A stretch of DNA of 14,092 bases from RGIG5579 sp045601445 (GTDB lineage: Bacteria > Bacillota > Clostridia > Oscillospirales > SIG627), in contig JAZRZQ010000120.1 of NCBI GenBank assembly GCA_045601445.1, forward strand, positions 1-14,092, read 5' to 3'. The position numbers and the translations under genes are program-made. Numbering within the stretch: position 1 is the first letter of the stretch; each line of letters opens with the position of its first letter. Under the pieces are notes generated by a model that was not told the DNA's origin, made no database searches, and saw only the letters and a list, made by a program, of their open reading frames with translations. Below are positions 4,969 through 12,869 of this stretch, piece by piece.

Positions 4969-6741
4969 ATGTTACGAACAAATTACTGTGCCGAGTTCGG
5001 CGCAAGCGACATTGGAAAACGTGTCAAGGTCTGCGGCTGGTGTCAAAAGCAGCGCGATCTCGGATCGCTGATTTTTATTGATCTTCGCGACCGTAGCGGC
5101 ATTTTGCAATTAGCCTTTGACGAAAAGACCCCAAAGGAACTGTTTGACCTTGCGTTTGGTGTTCGTGCCGAATATGTTTTGGCCGCCGAGGGAGTTATCC
5201 GAGCAAGAGGAGAGGGCGCTGTTAATCCCAATCTTCCGACGGGACAGATCGAGGTTGCCGTTGATCGGCTGGAGATCCTCTCCGAGGCCAATACGCCCCC
5301 CTTTGAGGTGCTCAATTCGATGGACGTGCGCGAAGATATTCGCTTGAAATACCGTTATCTCAATCTGCGTCACCCTGATTTGCAGCACAACATCCGCTTC
5401 CGCCATCAGCTTGCTAAAACCACGCGTGATTATTTTGATTCCGAAGGCTTCCTCGAGATCGAAACACCGATTCTGATTAAATCCACTCCGGAGGGTGCGA
5501 GAGACTATCTCGTTCCCAGTCGCGTTCACCCCGGCTCCTTCTATGCACTTCCTCAGTCCCCTCAGCTTTACAAGCAGCTCTTGATGGTCTCCGGCTTTGA
5601 TCGCTATATGCAGATCGCCAAGTGTTTCCGCGACGAGGATCTGCGTGCCGACCGTCAGCCGGAATTCACCCAGCTTGACCTTGAAATGAGCTTTGCCGAC
5701 GAGGATGATGTCATTGCCATCAATGAAGGCTATTTGAAGAAGGTTTTCCGCGAAGTGCTCGGTATTGAGCTTCAGACACCCCTTCGCAGAATGCCCTGGA
5801 AGGAGGCTATGGAAAACTACGGCTCCGATAAGCCTGATCTTCGCTTTGATATGAAGATTACCGATTTGTCGGATCTGGTTGGATCCGGCGAGTTCAAGGT
5901 GTTCACGAGTGCCGTTCAGGCAGGCGGCTCCGTGCGCGCCATCAACGTCAAGGGCGTAGCCGACAGGATCAGCCGCAAGGATATTGACAAGCTGACCGAT
6001 TTTGTAAAAACCTATCGTGCCAAAGGTCTTGCCTGGATCAAGGGCGGGGAAGAGACAACTTCCTCTTTTGCAAAGTTCCTGAGCGAGGAAGAGAACCGTG
6101 CGATCGCCGAACGTGTCGGCTTTGAAATGGGCGACGTTGTATTCGTGGTTGCCGATGCCAAAAATCAGGTCGTGTTCGATTCGCTTGGCGCTCTTCGCTG
6201 TAAGTGCGGTGAACAGTTCGGCTTTTACGATCCGAAAGCCTTTGCCCTTCTGTGGGTGACGGATTTTCCGATGTTTGAGCTGGATGAGGAAGAGGGACGC
6301 TACAAGGCGATGCATCACCCCTTCACAGCTCCCAAGGATGAGGATCTTGCCCTAATGGATACCGATCCTTCCCGTGTTCGTGCCAAGGCTTACGATATTA
6401 TTATCAACGGCTGGGAGGTCGGCGGCGGTTCGGTTCGTATTCACCGCGGTGACGTTCAAAAGAAGGTGTTTGACATCATCGGCCTGACGCAAGAGGAAGC
6501 GAACGAAAAATTCGGCTTTTTGCTGGAAGCCTTCCGCTACGGTGTACCGCCTCACGCAGGACTTGCATTCGGCTTTGACCGTCTGGTCAGTCTCCTGCTC
6601 GGCTTGGATGCGATCCGTGATTGCATTGCTTTCCCGAAGGTGCAGAATGCGTGTGAACTGATGACGGAGTGTCCCGCACCCGTCCCGCAAGCCTCTCTCG
6701 ATGAGCTTGCCATCGCACTGGTTCAAAAAGAAGAAGCATAA
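4969..6741 (+). CDS. aspS: Aspartate--tRNA ligase
   Basis: A 590-residue cytosolic class IIb synthetase that charges tRNA-Asp, matching the usual bacterial length. In order: an N-terminal OB-fold anticodon-binding domain (about 1-110; VCGWCQKQRDLGSLIFIDLR at 21-40), motif 1 around GFLEIETPILIKSTPEGARDY (160-180), motif 2 CFRDEDLRADRQPEFTQLDLE (219-239), the bacterial GAD insertion domain (about 285-415), and motif 3 GLAFGFDRLVSLLLG (531-545). L31 in RDLG is the residue I recall in discriminating (tRNA-Asp-only) enzymes, where non-discriminating ones have His. This is weak evidence. There is no terminator before it (35 nt after the mgsA-like gene) or after it (28 nt to the ABC ATPase), so it appears to be in one operon. 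The matching tRNA-Asp (GTC) lies at 1492. Confidence 0.98.
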   Translation: MLRTNYCAEFGASDIGKRVKVCGWCQKQRDLGSLIFIDLRDRSGILQLAFDEKTPKELFDLAFGVRAEYVLAAEGVIRARGEGAVNPNLPTGQIEVAVDRLEILSEANTPPFEVLNSMDVREDIRLKYRYLNLRHPDLQHNIRFRHQLAKTTRDYFDSEGFLEIETPILIKSTPEGARDYLVPSRVHPGSFYALPQSPQLYKQLLMVSGFDRYMQIAKCFRDEDLRADRQPEFTQLDLEMSFADEDDVIAINEGYLKKVFREVLGIELQTPLRRMPWKEAMENYGSDKPDLRFDMKITDLSDLVGSGEFKVFTSAVQAGGSVRAINVKGVADRISRKDIDKLTDFVKTYRAKGLAWIKGGEETTSSFAKFLSEEENRAIAERVGFEMGDVVFVVADAKNQVVFDSLGALRCKCGEQFGFYDPKAFALLWVTDFPMFELDEEEGRYKAMHHPFTAPKDEDLALMDTDPSRVRAKAYDIIINGWEVGGGSVRIHRGDVQKKVFDIIGLTQEEANEKFGFLLEAFRYGVPPHAGLAFGFDRLVSLLLGLDAIRDCIAFPKVQNACELMTECPAPVPQASLDELAIALVQKEEA

Positions 6742-6769
6742 ATCTTTTCTGAAAGGAAAATTTTATACT

Positions 6770-7741
6770 ATGGTTGAAATTAACGGAATCACCAAACGAT
6801 ACGGTAACAGCTTGGCGGCCAACAACGTCACCTTTACCGTAAACGCAGGTGAAATTATGGGATTCCTCGGGCCCAACGGTGCCGGAAAATCCACCACACT
6901 CAATATTCTGACGGGCTATCTTTCCGCAACGGAGGGAACGGCTAAGATCGACGGAATTGATATCCTCGAAAATCCGATCGAGGCAAAACGTAAAATCGGC
7001 TTTTTGCCCGAGCAGCCGCCGCTTTATATGGATATGACCGTCAAGGAATATCTCAACTTCGTCTACGATCTCAAGCATTGCCGCCTGGATCGTGAAGCGC
7101 ATTTGAAGGACGTTTGCAACGTTGTTAAGATTGCAGACGTTTATCATCGCGTGATTCGCAATCTTTCCAAGGGCTACAAGCAGAGAGTCGGCATTGCTCA
7201 GGCGCTGATCGGGAATCCCCCCGTTTTGATCTTCGACGAGCCGACGGTTGGTCTCGACCCAAAGCAGATCATTGAGATCAGAAATCTCATCAAATCTCTC
7301 GGTAAGGAGCATACGGTCATCCTTTCCACGCACATTCTCTCCGAGGTTCAGGCCATTTGCGACCGCATCGTCGTCATCAATAAGGGAAGAATCGTTGCCG
7401 ATGAAAAAACGGAGAACATCGCCCACGCGGTAGAAGACCGCAACCGTATGACCTACAACATCTGCGGCCCGCAGAATGAAGTACTCAAGCTCATTAAATC
7501 CATTCAGGGCGTCTCGTATGCCGAGGTAATCGGTAACCGCGACGGCGACAGCGTGGCGTATTTGATCGAGAGCTCGGATAACATCGACATCCGCAAGCCC
7601 CTGTTTTTCGCACTTGCCGAAAAACGCTGGCCCGTTATCGGTATGGATGTGATGGGAATGGATCTGGAGGATGTATTCCTTGCCCTCATCAACGACCGTG
7701 AAAAGAAAGAACGTAAAGAGAAGAAAGGAGCGAGACTCTGA
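6770..7741 (+). CDS. ABC transporter ATP-binding protein, GldA-like
   Basis: A 323-residue ATPase subunit of an ABC-2-type transporter. All nucleotide-binding motifs are present: Walker A GPNGAGKST at 34-42, Q-loop Q82 in LPEQPP, signature LSKGYKQRV at 132-140, Walker B VLIFDEP at 152-158 followed by GLDP, and H-loop H188 in LSTHILS. The roughly 90-residue C-terminal extension after the ATPase core ends in a lysine-rich tail and resembles the GldA/CcmA/NosF group. The ATG at 6770 was chosen because AAAGGA (6752-6757) precedes it and MVEINGITKRYG is the normal family start. In-frame starts further upstream lie inside aspS. Its TGA overlaps the permease ATG by one base, indicating translational coupling. 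The substrate is unknown. The partner genes point to the gliding-type GldAFG family, although homologues occur in many non-gliding bacteria. Confidence 0.95.
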   Translation: MVEINGITKRYGNSLAANNVTFTVNAGEIMGFLGPNGAGKSTTLNILTGYLSATEGTAKIDGIDILENPIEAKRKIGFLPEQPPLYMDMTVKEYLNFVYDLKHCRLDREAHLKDVCNVVKIADVYHRVIRNLSKGYKQRVGIAQALIGNPPVLIFDEPTVGLDPKQIIEIRNLIKSLGKEHTVILSTHILSEVQAICDRIVVINKGRIVADEKTENIAHAVEDRNRMTYNICGPQNEVLKLIKSIQGVSYAEVIGNRDGDSVAYLIESSDNIDIRKPLFFALAEKRWPVIGMDVMGMDLEDVFLALINDREKKERKEKKGARL

Positions 7742-8448
7742 TGTTAGCCATCTATAAGCGCGAGCTTCGCAGTTATTTTATTACCCCGATCGGTTATATT
7801 TTCGTCGCTCTTTTCCTTGCCATCGCTTCTTTGGTTTTTGTGTATACCACGCTCTATCAGGGAACCTGCGACGTTAGCACCTATTATACGTTGATCCTGT
7901 TTATTCTTGCGCTGGTCATTCCGCTTTTGACGATGAGATCTCTTTCGGAAGAGAAAAAATCAAAAACCGAGCAGATCCTTCTGACCGCGCCCGTCAGTCT
8001 CTTTCATATGATTTTTGCTAAGTTCCTTGCCGCCTTTACCATTTTTGCAGGAACGCTCTTTCTTTCCACGCTTAATATGCTGTCCTTCTACTTTATGGAC
8101 GCTACTCCCAATATGGCGATTATTTTTGCCACCACGCTCGGCATTTTGCTCATCGGCTCGGCCTTTGTTGCCATCGGCGTATTCATTTCCGCCTGCACCG
8201 AGAATCAGCTGGTTTCCGCATTTTTAACTATTTTCGCCATTATGGCAACGCTGGTGCTCGGCGTTCTTGCCCCCTACGTCAATTTCACCCCTCTTCGTGT
8301 TGTCATGAAGTGGTTCTCTGTGTTTGACCGTTTTTACGGCTTTACTTACGGATTTTTTGACGTTGTCGCTCTTTTGTATTACATCTCCATTACGGTTGTC
8401 TTTCTTTTCTTAACCGTGCGTGTGTTTGAAAAGAGACGCTGGGCGTAA
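7741..8448 (+). CDS. ABC-2 type permease, GldF-like
   Basis: A 235-residue inner-membrane permease with six predicted membrane segments, at about 17-37, 48-65, 93-118, 127-150, 158-178 and 208-226. The cytoplasmic loop SLSEEKKSKTEQILLTAPVS (68-87) carries the conserved EE-K-x4-E-x-L-x-T-x-P signature of GldF/NosY-type permeases, which contacts the ATPase. AAAGGAG (7724-7730) lies 10 nt upstream, and the start overlaps the ATPase stop as TGATG. It should dimerise to form the channel for the preceding ATPase. The direction and substrate of transport cannot be read from sequence. Confidence 0.93.
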   Translation: MLAIYKRELRSYFITPIGYIFVALFLAIASLVFVYTTLYQGTCDVSTYYTLILFILALVIPLLTMRSLSEEKKSKTEQILLTAPVSLFHMIFAKFLAAFTIFAGTLFLSTLNMLSFYFMDATPNMAIIFATTLGILLIGSAFVAIGVFISACTENQLVSAFLTIFAIMATLVLGVLAPYVNFTPLRVVMKWFSVFDRFYGFTYGFFDVVALLYYISITVVFLFLTVRVFEKRRWA

Positions 8449-8484
8449 TTTGGAATTTCGAGAAAAAACGGAAAAGAGATCAAT

Positions 8485-10005
8485 ATGGATAACAAACAGA
8501 AACAAAAGAAGAAGTTTTTTGCTTCCAGAAAATTTAAGTATGGCTCTGCCGCTACGGTTCTGACTGCGTTTTTCATCGCGGCAGTGATTTTAATGAACGT
8601 CATCGTTTCCGCGATCGACAACAAGTTCAACCTTTATTTTGATCTGACGGAAGATCAGTTGTTTTCCATCGGAGAGGCAAGCAGTGAGCTTGTCGATCAG
8701 CAGTTTGAAAGCTATCGCTCTTCGTTTGGCGAAGAGGCACAGATCAAGATCACCTTTCTTGTCCCGCGCGACGTAGCCGTCGCCGATGAGATGAAGAATT
8801 GGGTCGTCTCCTTGGCGGAAAGCTACGCTGAGAAGTATTCTCAGATCACTGTAGAGTATAAAGAAGACCTTTTGACGCATCCCGAGAATTATGCGTATAT
8901 CACCGAAAAGGGCGATTCTCTGGACGTCAACACGATCATTGTAACCAATGCTGCCGAGGGAACCTACCGCCGAATCACTTTTGATAACTGTCTGATTTAC
9001 ACCGAGGACGGCTCATCTGTTTGGGCTTTTGCCGGTGAAATGAAGTTTAATGCGGCTATCATTTACCTTACGTCGAGAAAGAACCCCGTCGTTAGCTTTA
9101 CGACCGGCCACGGAGAAACCAAGCCCGAGGCGCTTGTCGACATCCTGACAAACTGTGGTTTTGAGATCCGTGACGTTGATCTGACCAAGGACGATATTTC
9201 TCCCGATTCCAAGATCCTCTTTATGTGCTCGCCCCAGAAGGATCTGACCTATTCCGAGGATGATACGGTTCGCACCGAATACACCAAAATCTCCGATTAT
9301 TTGAACTCCTACCGTTCGATGGTGGTCATCGGTTCTCCCAATATGCCCAAGCTTCCCGTTCTGGATGAACTGCTTGAGGGATGGGGACTTGAAATCGTAC
9401 GAAATCAGCTGATTATGGATGATTTGTATTCCGACACGACAGGAAAGCAAAACATCTATCTTAATTATGTTGAATCCGACGCCATTGCCGCCGCGATCAC
9501 AAACTCTCTCACAAAACTCTCCAGCCCCCCGAGAACGCTCGCACCTCAGTCCGCTCCGATCAATATTTTGAAAACAGGTGATGGCGAAATCGAGGGTGTT
9601 GAAGCCGTACTCACCAGCTCGGATAACTCCTACGTTGAGATCCAAACCGAAAACGGCATTGAGAAGAAGCAGGGGCCGTTCAACGTGATGGCCGTTTCCA
9701 CCCGTTTCACGTATATCGACAACAACGAAACGTATTCCCACCTGCTTGTCATCGGAAGTGAATACTTTACCGAGTACGACGCATATCGCGAGCAGTCCGG
9801 TAATACCGATATCGTTTATAACATCATCCGTTTGCTTTCCGATGAATACGTGCCGATGGAAACCAACTATAAGGTTCTTGAGGATTATGATCTTTCTATT
9901 GACAACGGTCAGGTGTACACGTACGGAATCATTACCGTTGCCGTGATTCCCATTATTATTTTCGCTTTCGGTCTTGTGGTCTATTTTAAGAGAAAGCATA
10001 TGTAA
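8485..10005 (+). CDS. GldG-like ABC transporter auxiliary membrane protein
   Basis: A 506-residue protein with a basic cytosolic N-terminus, one membrane segment at about 20-45, a large extracytoplasmic region, and a second membrane segment at about 480-500 ending in KRKHM. After the first helix it has YFDLTEDQLFSIGEAS (51-66), matching the 'DLT-x4-SLS' start of the GldG/ABC-auxiliary domain. VSFTTGHGE at 203-211 matches that family's GHGE motif. These features and the position behind a GldF-like permease support GldG. Its molecular role is unknown even where gliding has been studied. The ribosome binding site is weak (GGAAAAGAGA, 8470-8479). It lies 36 nt after the permease gene with no terminator between. 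Confidence 0.88.
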   Translation: MDNKQKQKKKFFASRKFKYGSAATVLTAFFIAAVILMNVIVSAIDNKFNLYFDLTEDQLFSIGEASSELVDQQFESYRSSFGEEAQIKITFLVPRDVAVADEMKNWVVSLAESYAEKYSQITVEYKEDLLTHPENYAYITEKGDSLDVNTIIVTNAAEGTYRRITFDNCLIYTEDGSSVWAFAGEMKFNAAIIYLTSRKNPVVSFTTGHGETKPEALVDILTNCGFEIRDVDLTKDDISPDSKILFMCSPQKDLTYSEDDTVRTEYTKISDYLNSYRSMVVIGSPNMPKLPVLDELLEGWGLEIVRNQLIMDDLYSDTTGKQNIYLNYVESDAIAAAITNSLTKLSSPPRTLAPQSAPINILKTGDGEIEGVEAVLTSSDNSYVEIQTENGIEKKQGPFNVMAVSTRFTYIDNNETYSHLLVIGSEYFTEYDAYREQSGNTDIVYNIIRLLSDEYVPMETNYKVLEDYDLSIDNGQVYTYGIITVAVIPIIIFAFGLVVYFKRKHM

Positions 10006-10016
10006 AAGGGGTACGA

Positions 10017-11699
10017 ATGAATCAGAATAGTGTGAAAAAATCGAAGGAACCGAAAAATAATACGTCGAAGTTTTCCTTCAAGGAGCTTTGGAACGGCCGA
10101 CAGACCAGGAGCATTCTGATTGCCAGCGGCGCGATCCTTCTTTGCCTTGTGGTGTATGTGGTTCTGATGTTTACCGTTCTTCGTGATGAAGAGGAAATAC
10201 CGCTTCCGACCGTTGGCAATCACGGAGAAGCGATGCAAAACGGCAGACCGTTCGTGATCGGGCCGTTTGAGGAATCGCAGCTTCGCGGTATTTCGGTCAA
10301 CAATGACAAAGGCGGCTTCAATTATTATATGGGCGAGGACGGCGTCTTTTACTTTGAAGATGCAGAAGCTATGCTCTATAATATTACGAGCGCCTGGATG
10401 GATTCAAATTATAACGAAGAAGAACTCGGCGATATGGTCGATACCATCTCCATCACCGATTCACTCGTCTTTATTTCCCGCTATATGCTCGCCATCGAGG
10501 AGGTCGTTGATTACAACAAGGACAATCTTGCGGTATACGGCTTGGACGGAGAGGGCAAAGCCTCGATGACCGTTACCTATGTCGACAAGGACGGTACGGA
10601 AAAGAGCCAGACGGTTTATTTCGGAAATAAGACGGCTTCCGGTGCCAGCTACTACGTTCGTATCAAAGGCAGAGACGCGGTTTATATCATTTCCGACAGT
10701 GCCATTACCCGCTGCATCTTTGCCGATCTTCGAGATTATCTCTCACCTCAGCTCGCGCCCGTGGTTTCTTCCACTCTTTATACCGAGGTTGACCGTTACA
10801 CGATCAAGAAGCACGGCGAGACCTTCATCGACATTCAGAAGCTCAGCGATGAACAGATCAAACAAAATGCAGAGCTTTTCACGCACGAGCTGATTACACC
10901 TTCGGGATATTTCCCCTCTGCAGAGAACTTTCCCCTTGCCTTGGAGCCGCTGATGACCATCTCCGGTTCTCAGGTCTTGGAATGGGGCTTCACCGATAAG
11001 CTCTCTGATCCTGCCAAGAAGGACGAAATTACCGATATGTTCCGCCTTTACAACCTCATCGACAAGGATGGAAACTGGGTCTACGAATTCTACTATTACT
11101 ATTCCAACCCCGGATTTAACACCACGCTTTACTTCAGCGAAAAGCTTGAGGTGCAAAACGAGGTAGAAGGCGAAGAGACGGAGTATATCTACTACGTTTA
11201 TTCTCCCGGATTTGACCTTATCGCCGAGATTAAGGCTGAAGAGCATCCTTGGCTTGAGTGGGGGCTTCTCAATTATATGGATGAGCATTCCTTCACTTAT
11301 ACGATCGACGGCGTTGCTTCTATGGAGTTTTCCTACGGTGCGACCAAAGCAAAATTCGATCTCACCGGTGAAGGTACCGAGCTTAAGGTTTCTTGCTCGA
11401 CCGGAATTCCCGTCGATACGGAGAACTTCCGTCAGCTTTTCAAGGCAGTTCTTTACACCACGATCGATGGCTACGCTCAAAAGCCGGATAATTCTTCCGA
11501 GATCCTTTCCGTCAAGATCACCTTGCGAGACGGTAAGCAGTTTGATTATCGTTATTACGGAATTACCGCCAGAAAGGCGTTTTACACGCTCAACGGCGAA
11601 GGCGAATTCTATGTTAACCGTGACTACGTCAAACAAATGATGAGCGCCTGCGACGGCATTCTCGCCGGAAAGCAAGTGACTGTAGAGCACAAGAACTGA
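10017..11699 (+). CDS. DUF4340-like membrane-anchored protein of the GldAFG-type cassette
   Basis: A 560-residue protein with a lysine-rich cytosolic N-terminus (1-30), a single membrane anchor at about 31-54 and a long acidic extracytoplasmic region rich in tyrosine and beta-type sequence. I recognise it as DUF4340-like mainly by architecture and position, since such proteins regularly follow gldG. Motif evidence is limited, so the domain name is an inference. Signal peptidase cleavage looks unlikely because no clear cleavage site follows the helix. AAAAGGGG (10004-10011) lies 5 nt before the ATG, and the gene starts 11 nt after gldG. It is the last gene of the operon, with a terminator 34 nt after its stop. 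Its function is unknown, but it probably binds or guides the transported substrate outside the membrane. Confidence 0.8.
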   Translation: MNQNSVKKSKEPKNNTSKFSFKELWNGRQTRSILIASGAILLCLVVYVVLMFTVLRDEEEIPLPTVGNHGEAMQNGRPFVIGPFEESQLRGISVNNDKGGFNYYMGEDGVFYFEDAEAMLYNITSAWMDSNYNEEELGDMVDTISITDSLVFISRYMLAIEEVVDYNKDNLAVYGLDGEGKASMTVTYVDKDGTEKSQTVYFGNKTASGASYYVRIKGRDAVYIISDSAITRCIFADLRDYLSPQLAPVVSSTLYTEVDRYTIKKHGETFIDIQKLSDEQIKQNAELFTHELITPSGYFPSAENFPLALEPLMTISGSQVLEWGFTDKLSDPAKKDEITDMFRLYNLIDKDGNWVYEFYYYYSNPGFNTTLYFSEKLEVQNEVEGEETEYIYYVYSPGFDLIAEIKAEEHPWLEWGLLNYMDEHSFTYTIDGVASMEFSYGATKAKFDLTGEGTELKVSCSTGIPVDTENFRQLFKAVLYTTIDGYAQKPDNSSEILSVKITLRDGKQFDYRYYGITARKAFYTLNGEGEFYVNRDYVKQMMSACDGILAGKQVTVEHKN

Positions 11700-11733
11700 T
11701 CGTTAAATACGCTCGCGTCCTGAAAATGAATGT

Positions 11734-11768
11734 AAAATACCCGTAGCATCCGGCTACGGGTATTTTTT
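11734..11768 (+). terminator. Intrinsic terminator of the minD-to-DUF4340 unit
   Basis: A perfect 14-bp stem, AAAATACCCGTAGC (11734-11747) with GCTACGGGTATTTT (11753-11766), has a 5-nt loop and ends in TTTTTT on the plus strand. It is the first recognised terminator after the promoter at 3661. Confidence 0.92.
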
Positions 11769-11800
11769 ACTCGCTTTTGTATCGGTACCTGCTGTAGACG

Positions 11801-11831
11801 AAAAAAAGGACATGCGGCAGCATGTCCTTTT
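11801..11831 (-). terminator. Intrinsic terminator of gpsA
   Basis: A perfect 12-bp stem, AAAAGGACATGC (11804-11815) with GCATGTCCTTTT (11820-11831), has a 4-nt loop. Read on the minus strand it is followed by a T7 run (complement of 11801-11807). It lies 28 nt past the gpsA stop, so the convergent operons each have their own terminator. Confidence 0.9.
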
Positions 11832-11858
11832 CGATGAATCGTTTCAACATGTGTGATA

Positions 11859-12821
11859 CTAAAACTCTGCTTTTAACGAGCGCAGGAAGAGAGATTGGAG
11901 TGTGTCTTGAATATCGACATTTTCATAGAGAATGCGATAAACTGCTTCGCAAATGGGAATTTCCACGTGAACCTTCTTTGCCAGAGAAACGATAGCCTTC
12001 GCTGTAAAATAGCCCTCGGCAAGCTCGGGAAAGGGCTCGTTTTTGGCAAAATGCTCGCCAAAGCAGCGATTGTGACTAAACGGAGAAAAGACGGTAGCCT
12101 CATAATCTCCAAGGTGGCAAAGGCCGTAGGCGGAAATCGCCTTGCCGCCGCACGCTTCAATCAGCCTTGAGATTTCACGGGTCGCGCGGCTCATCATTGC
12201 TCCCTTCAGGCTGGAGAGAGAAAGACCGTCCAAAATACCCGCTGCAATGCCAATCACATTCTTTGCCGCCGCGCCGATCTCATTACCGATCAGATCGGTT
12301 CCGTAATAAAAGCGGATCAGAGGGCCTTTTAACTCTTCAATCAAAGCGGCCTTGACCGCTTCATCGTCGCTGTCAATGACCATACAGTTGGGAATGCCTT
12401 GAATAAACTCTTGCACGTGTCCGGGACCGAGCCAAACGGCGAGGGAGGGCTCTGATCCGAGGATATCTCGGAAAACCTCGCTCAGGCGCATTCCGCTTTC
12501 GATTTCGATTCCCTTCATACATAATAGAAAGGTCTTGCCCTTTAGGGATCGTTTGGTTTGAAGGATGGCGTTTAGCTGTTCCCTTAAGCTCTGCGAGGGA
12601 ATGGAGATTGCAATCAGATCGGAAGAGAGCGCTTCTTCGAGATCAACGCTGATTTTGACGTTTTCACCGAGGGTTACGACTCCGTTTGAGCGCGTTTTTT
12701 GATATTGAATAATGTGTCGTGAATTCTCACGCCCGTAAAGTGTGACGGCGTGTCCGATGTGATCCAGATACCAAGCGATAAAGGATCCCCAGCGTCCGCA
12801 TCCAAGTACCGATGTTTTCAT
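11859..12821 (-). CDS. gpsA: NAD(P)H-dependent glycerol-3-phosphate dehydrogenase (divergent GpsA)
   Basis: A 320-residue cytosolic enzyme that reduces dihydroxyacetone phosphate to sn-glycerol-3-phosphate for phospholipid synthesis. It has the Rossmann motif VLGCGRWG (5-12), K103 in CMKGIE, GPGHVQE (132-138) for the usual GPS-x-AEE, the catalytic lysine K187 in AAAKNVIGIAAGILDGL, R212, and LGDYEAT plus SPFSHNRCFG (237-255) for the usual GDL-x-x-T and SRNRRFG. It is somewhat short, and the usual G-x-G-D-N-x-x-A segment reads SLSSLKGAM, so it belongs to a divergent branch, probably still GpsA. The ATG at 12819-12821 gives the canonical N-terminus but has no good Shine-Dalgarno. A GC-rich hairpin ends 10 nt upstream. 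It follows ftsH by 48 nt on the same strand and has no promoter I can see. Confidence 0.88.
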   Translation of the reverse strand: MKTSVLGCGRWGSFIAWYLDHIGHAVTLYGRENSRHIIQYQKTRSNGVVTLGENVKISVDLEEALSSDLIAISIPSQSLREQLNAILQTKRSLKGKTFLLCMKGIEIESGMRLSEVFRDILGSEPSLAVWLGPGHVQEFIQGIPNCMVIDSDDEAVKAALIEELKGPLIRFYYGTDLIGNEIGAAAKNVIGIAAGILDGLSLSSLKGAMMSRATREISRLIEACGGKAISAYGLCHLGDYEATVFSPFSHNRCFGEHFAKNEPFPELAEGYFTAKAIVSLAKKVHVEIPICEAVYRILYENVDIQDTLQSLFLRSLKAEF

Positions 12822-12831
12822 ATTTTACCAC

Positions 12832-12856
12832 AAGGCCGCCCGAAAAGGGCGGCCTT
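12832..12856 (-). other. GC-rich hairpin between ftsH and gpsA
   Basis: AAGGCCGCCC (12832-12841) pairs perfectly with GGGCGGCCTT (12847-12856), with loop GAAAA on the plus strand. On the minus strand it follows the ftsH stop by 13 nt but is trailed by GTGGTAAAAT, not a T-run, so it is a weak intrinsic terminator at best. It could be an attenuator, an mRNA 3'-end stabiliser for ftsH, or a structure limiting gpsA translation. Confidence 0.7.
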
Positions 12857-12869
12857 CTTTCTTTGCATA

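Noticed and set aside
5110..6318. A 402-codon open frame on the minus strand, antisense to aspS
   Set aside because: aspS is unambiguous by motif along the whole stretch. The antisense frame has no recognisable domain and no ribosome binding site, and is the usual by-product of codon bias in a long gene.
6764..6769. TATACT directly before the ABC ATPase ATG, as a possible -10 box
   Set aside because: Initiation would fall inside the coding sequence, and no -35-like hexamer lies 16-18 nt upstream (the bases at 6741-6746 are AATCTT).
9013..9999. A 328-codon minus-strand frame antisense to the GldG-like gene, and a 315-codon one at 10743-11690 antisense to the DUF4340-like gene
   Set aside because: Both lie wholly inside supported plus-strand genes of a clear operon, and their translations look like low-complexity shadow sequence with no family signature.
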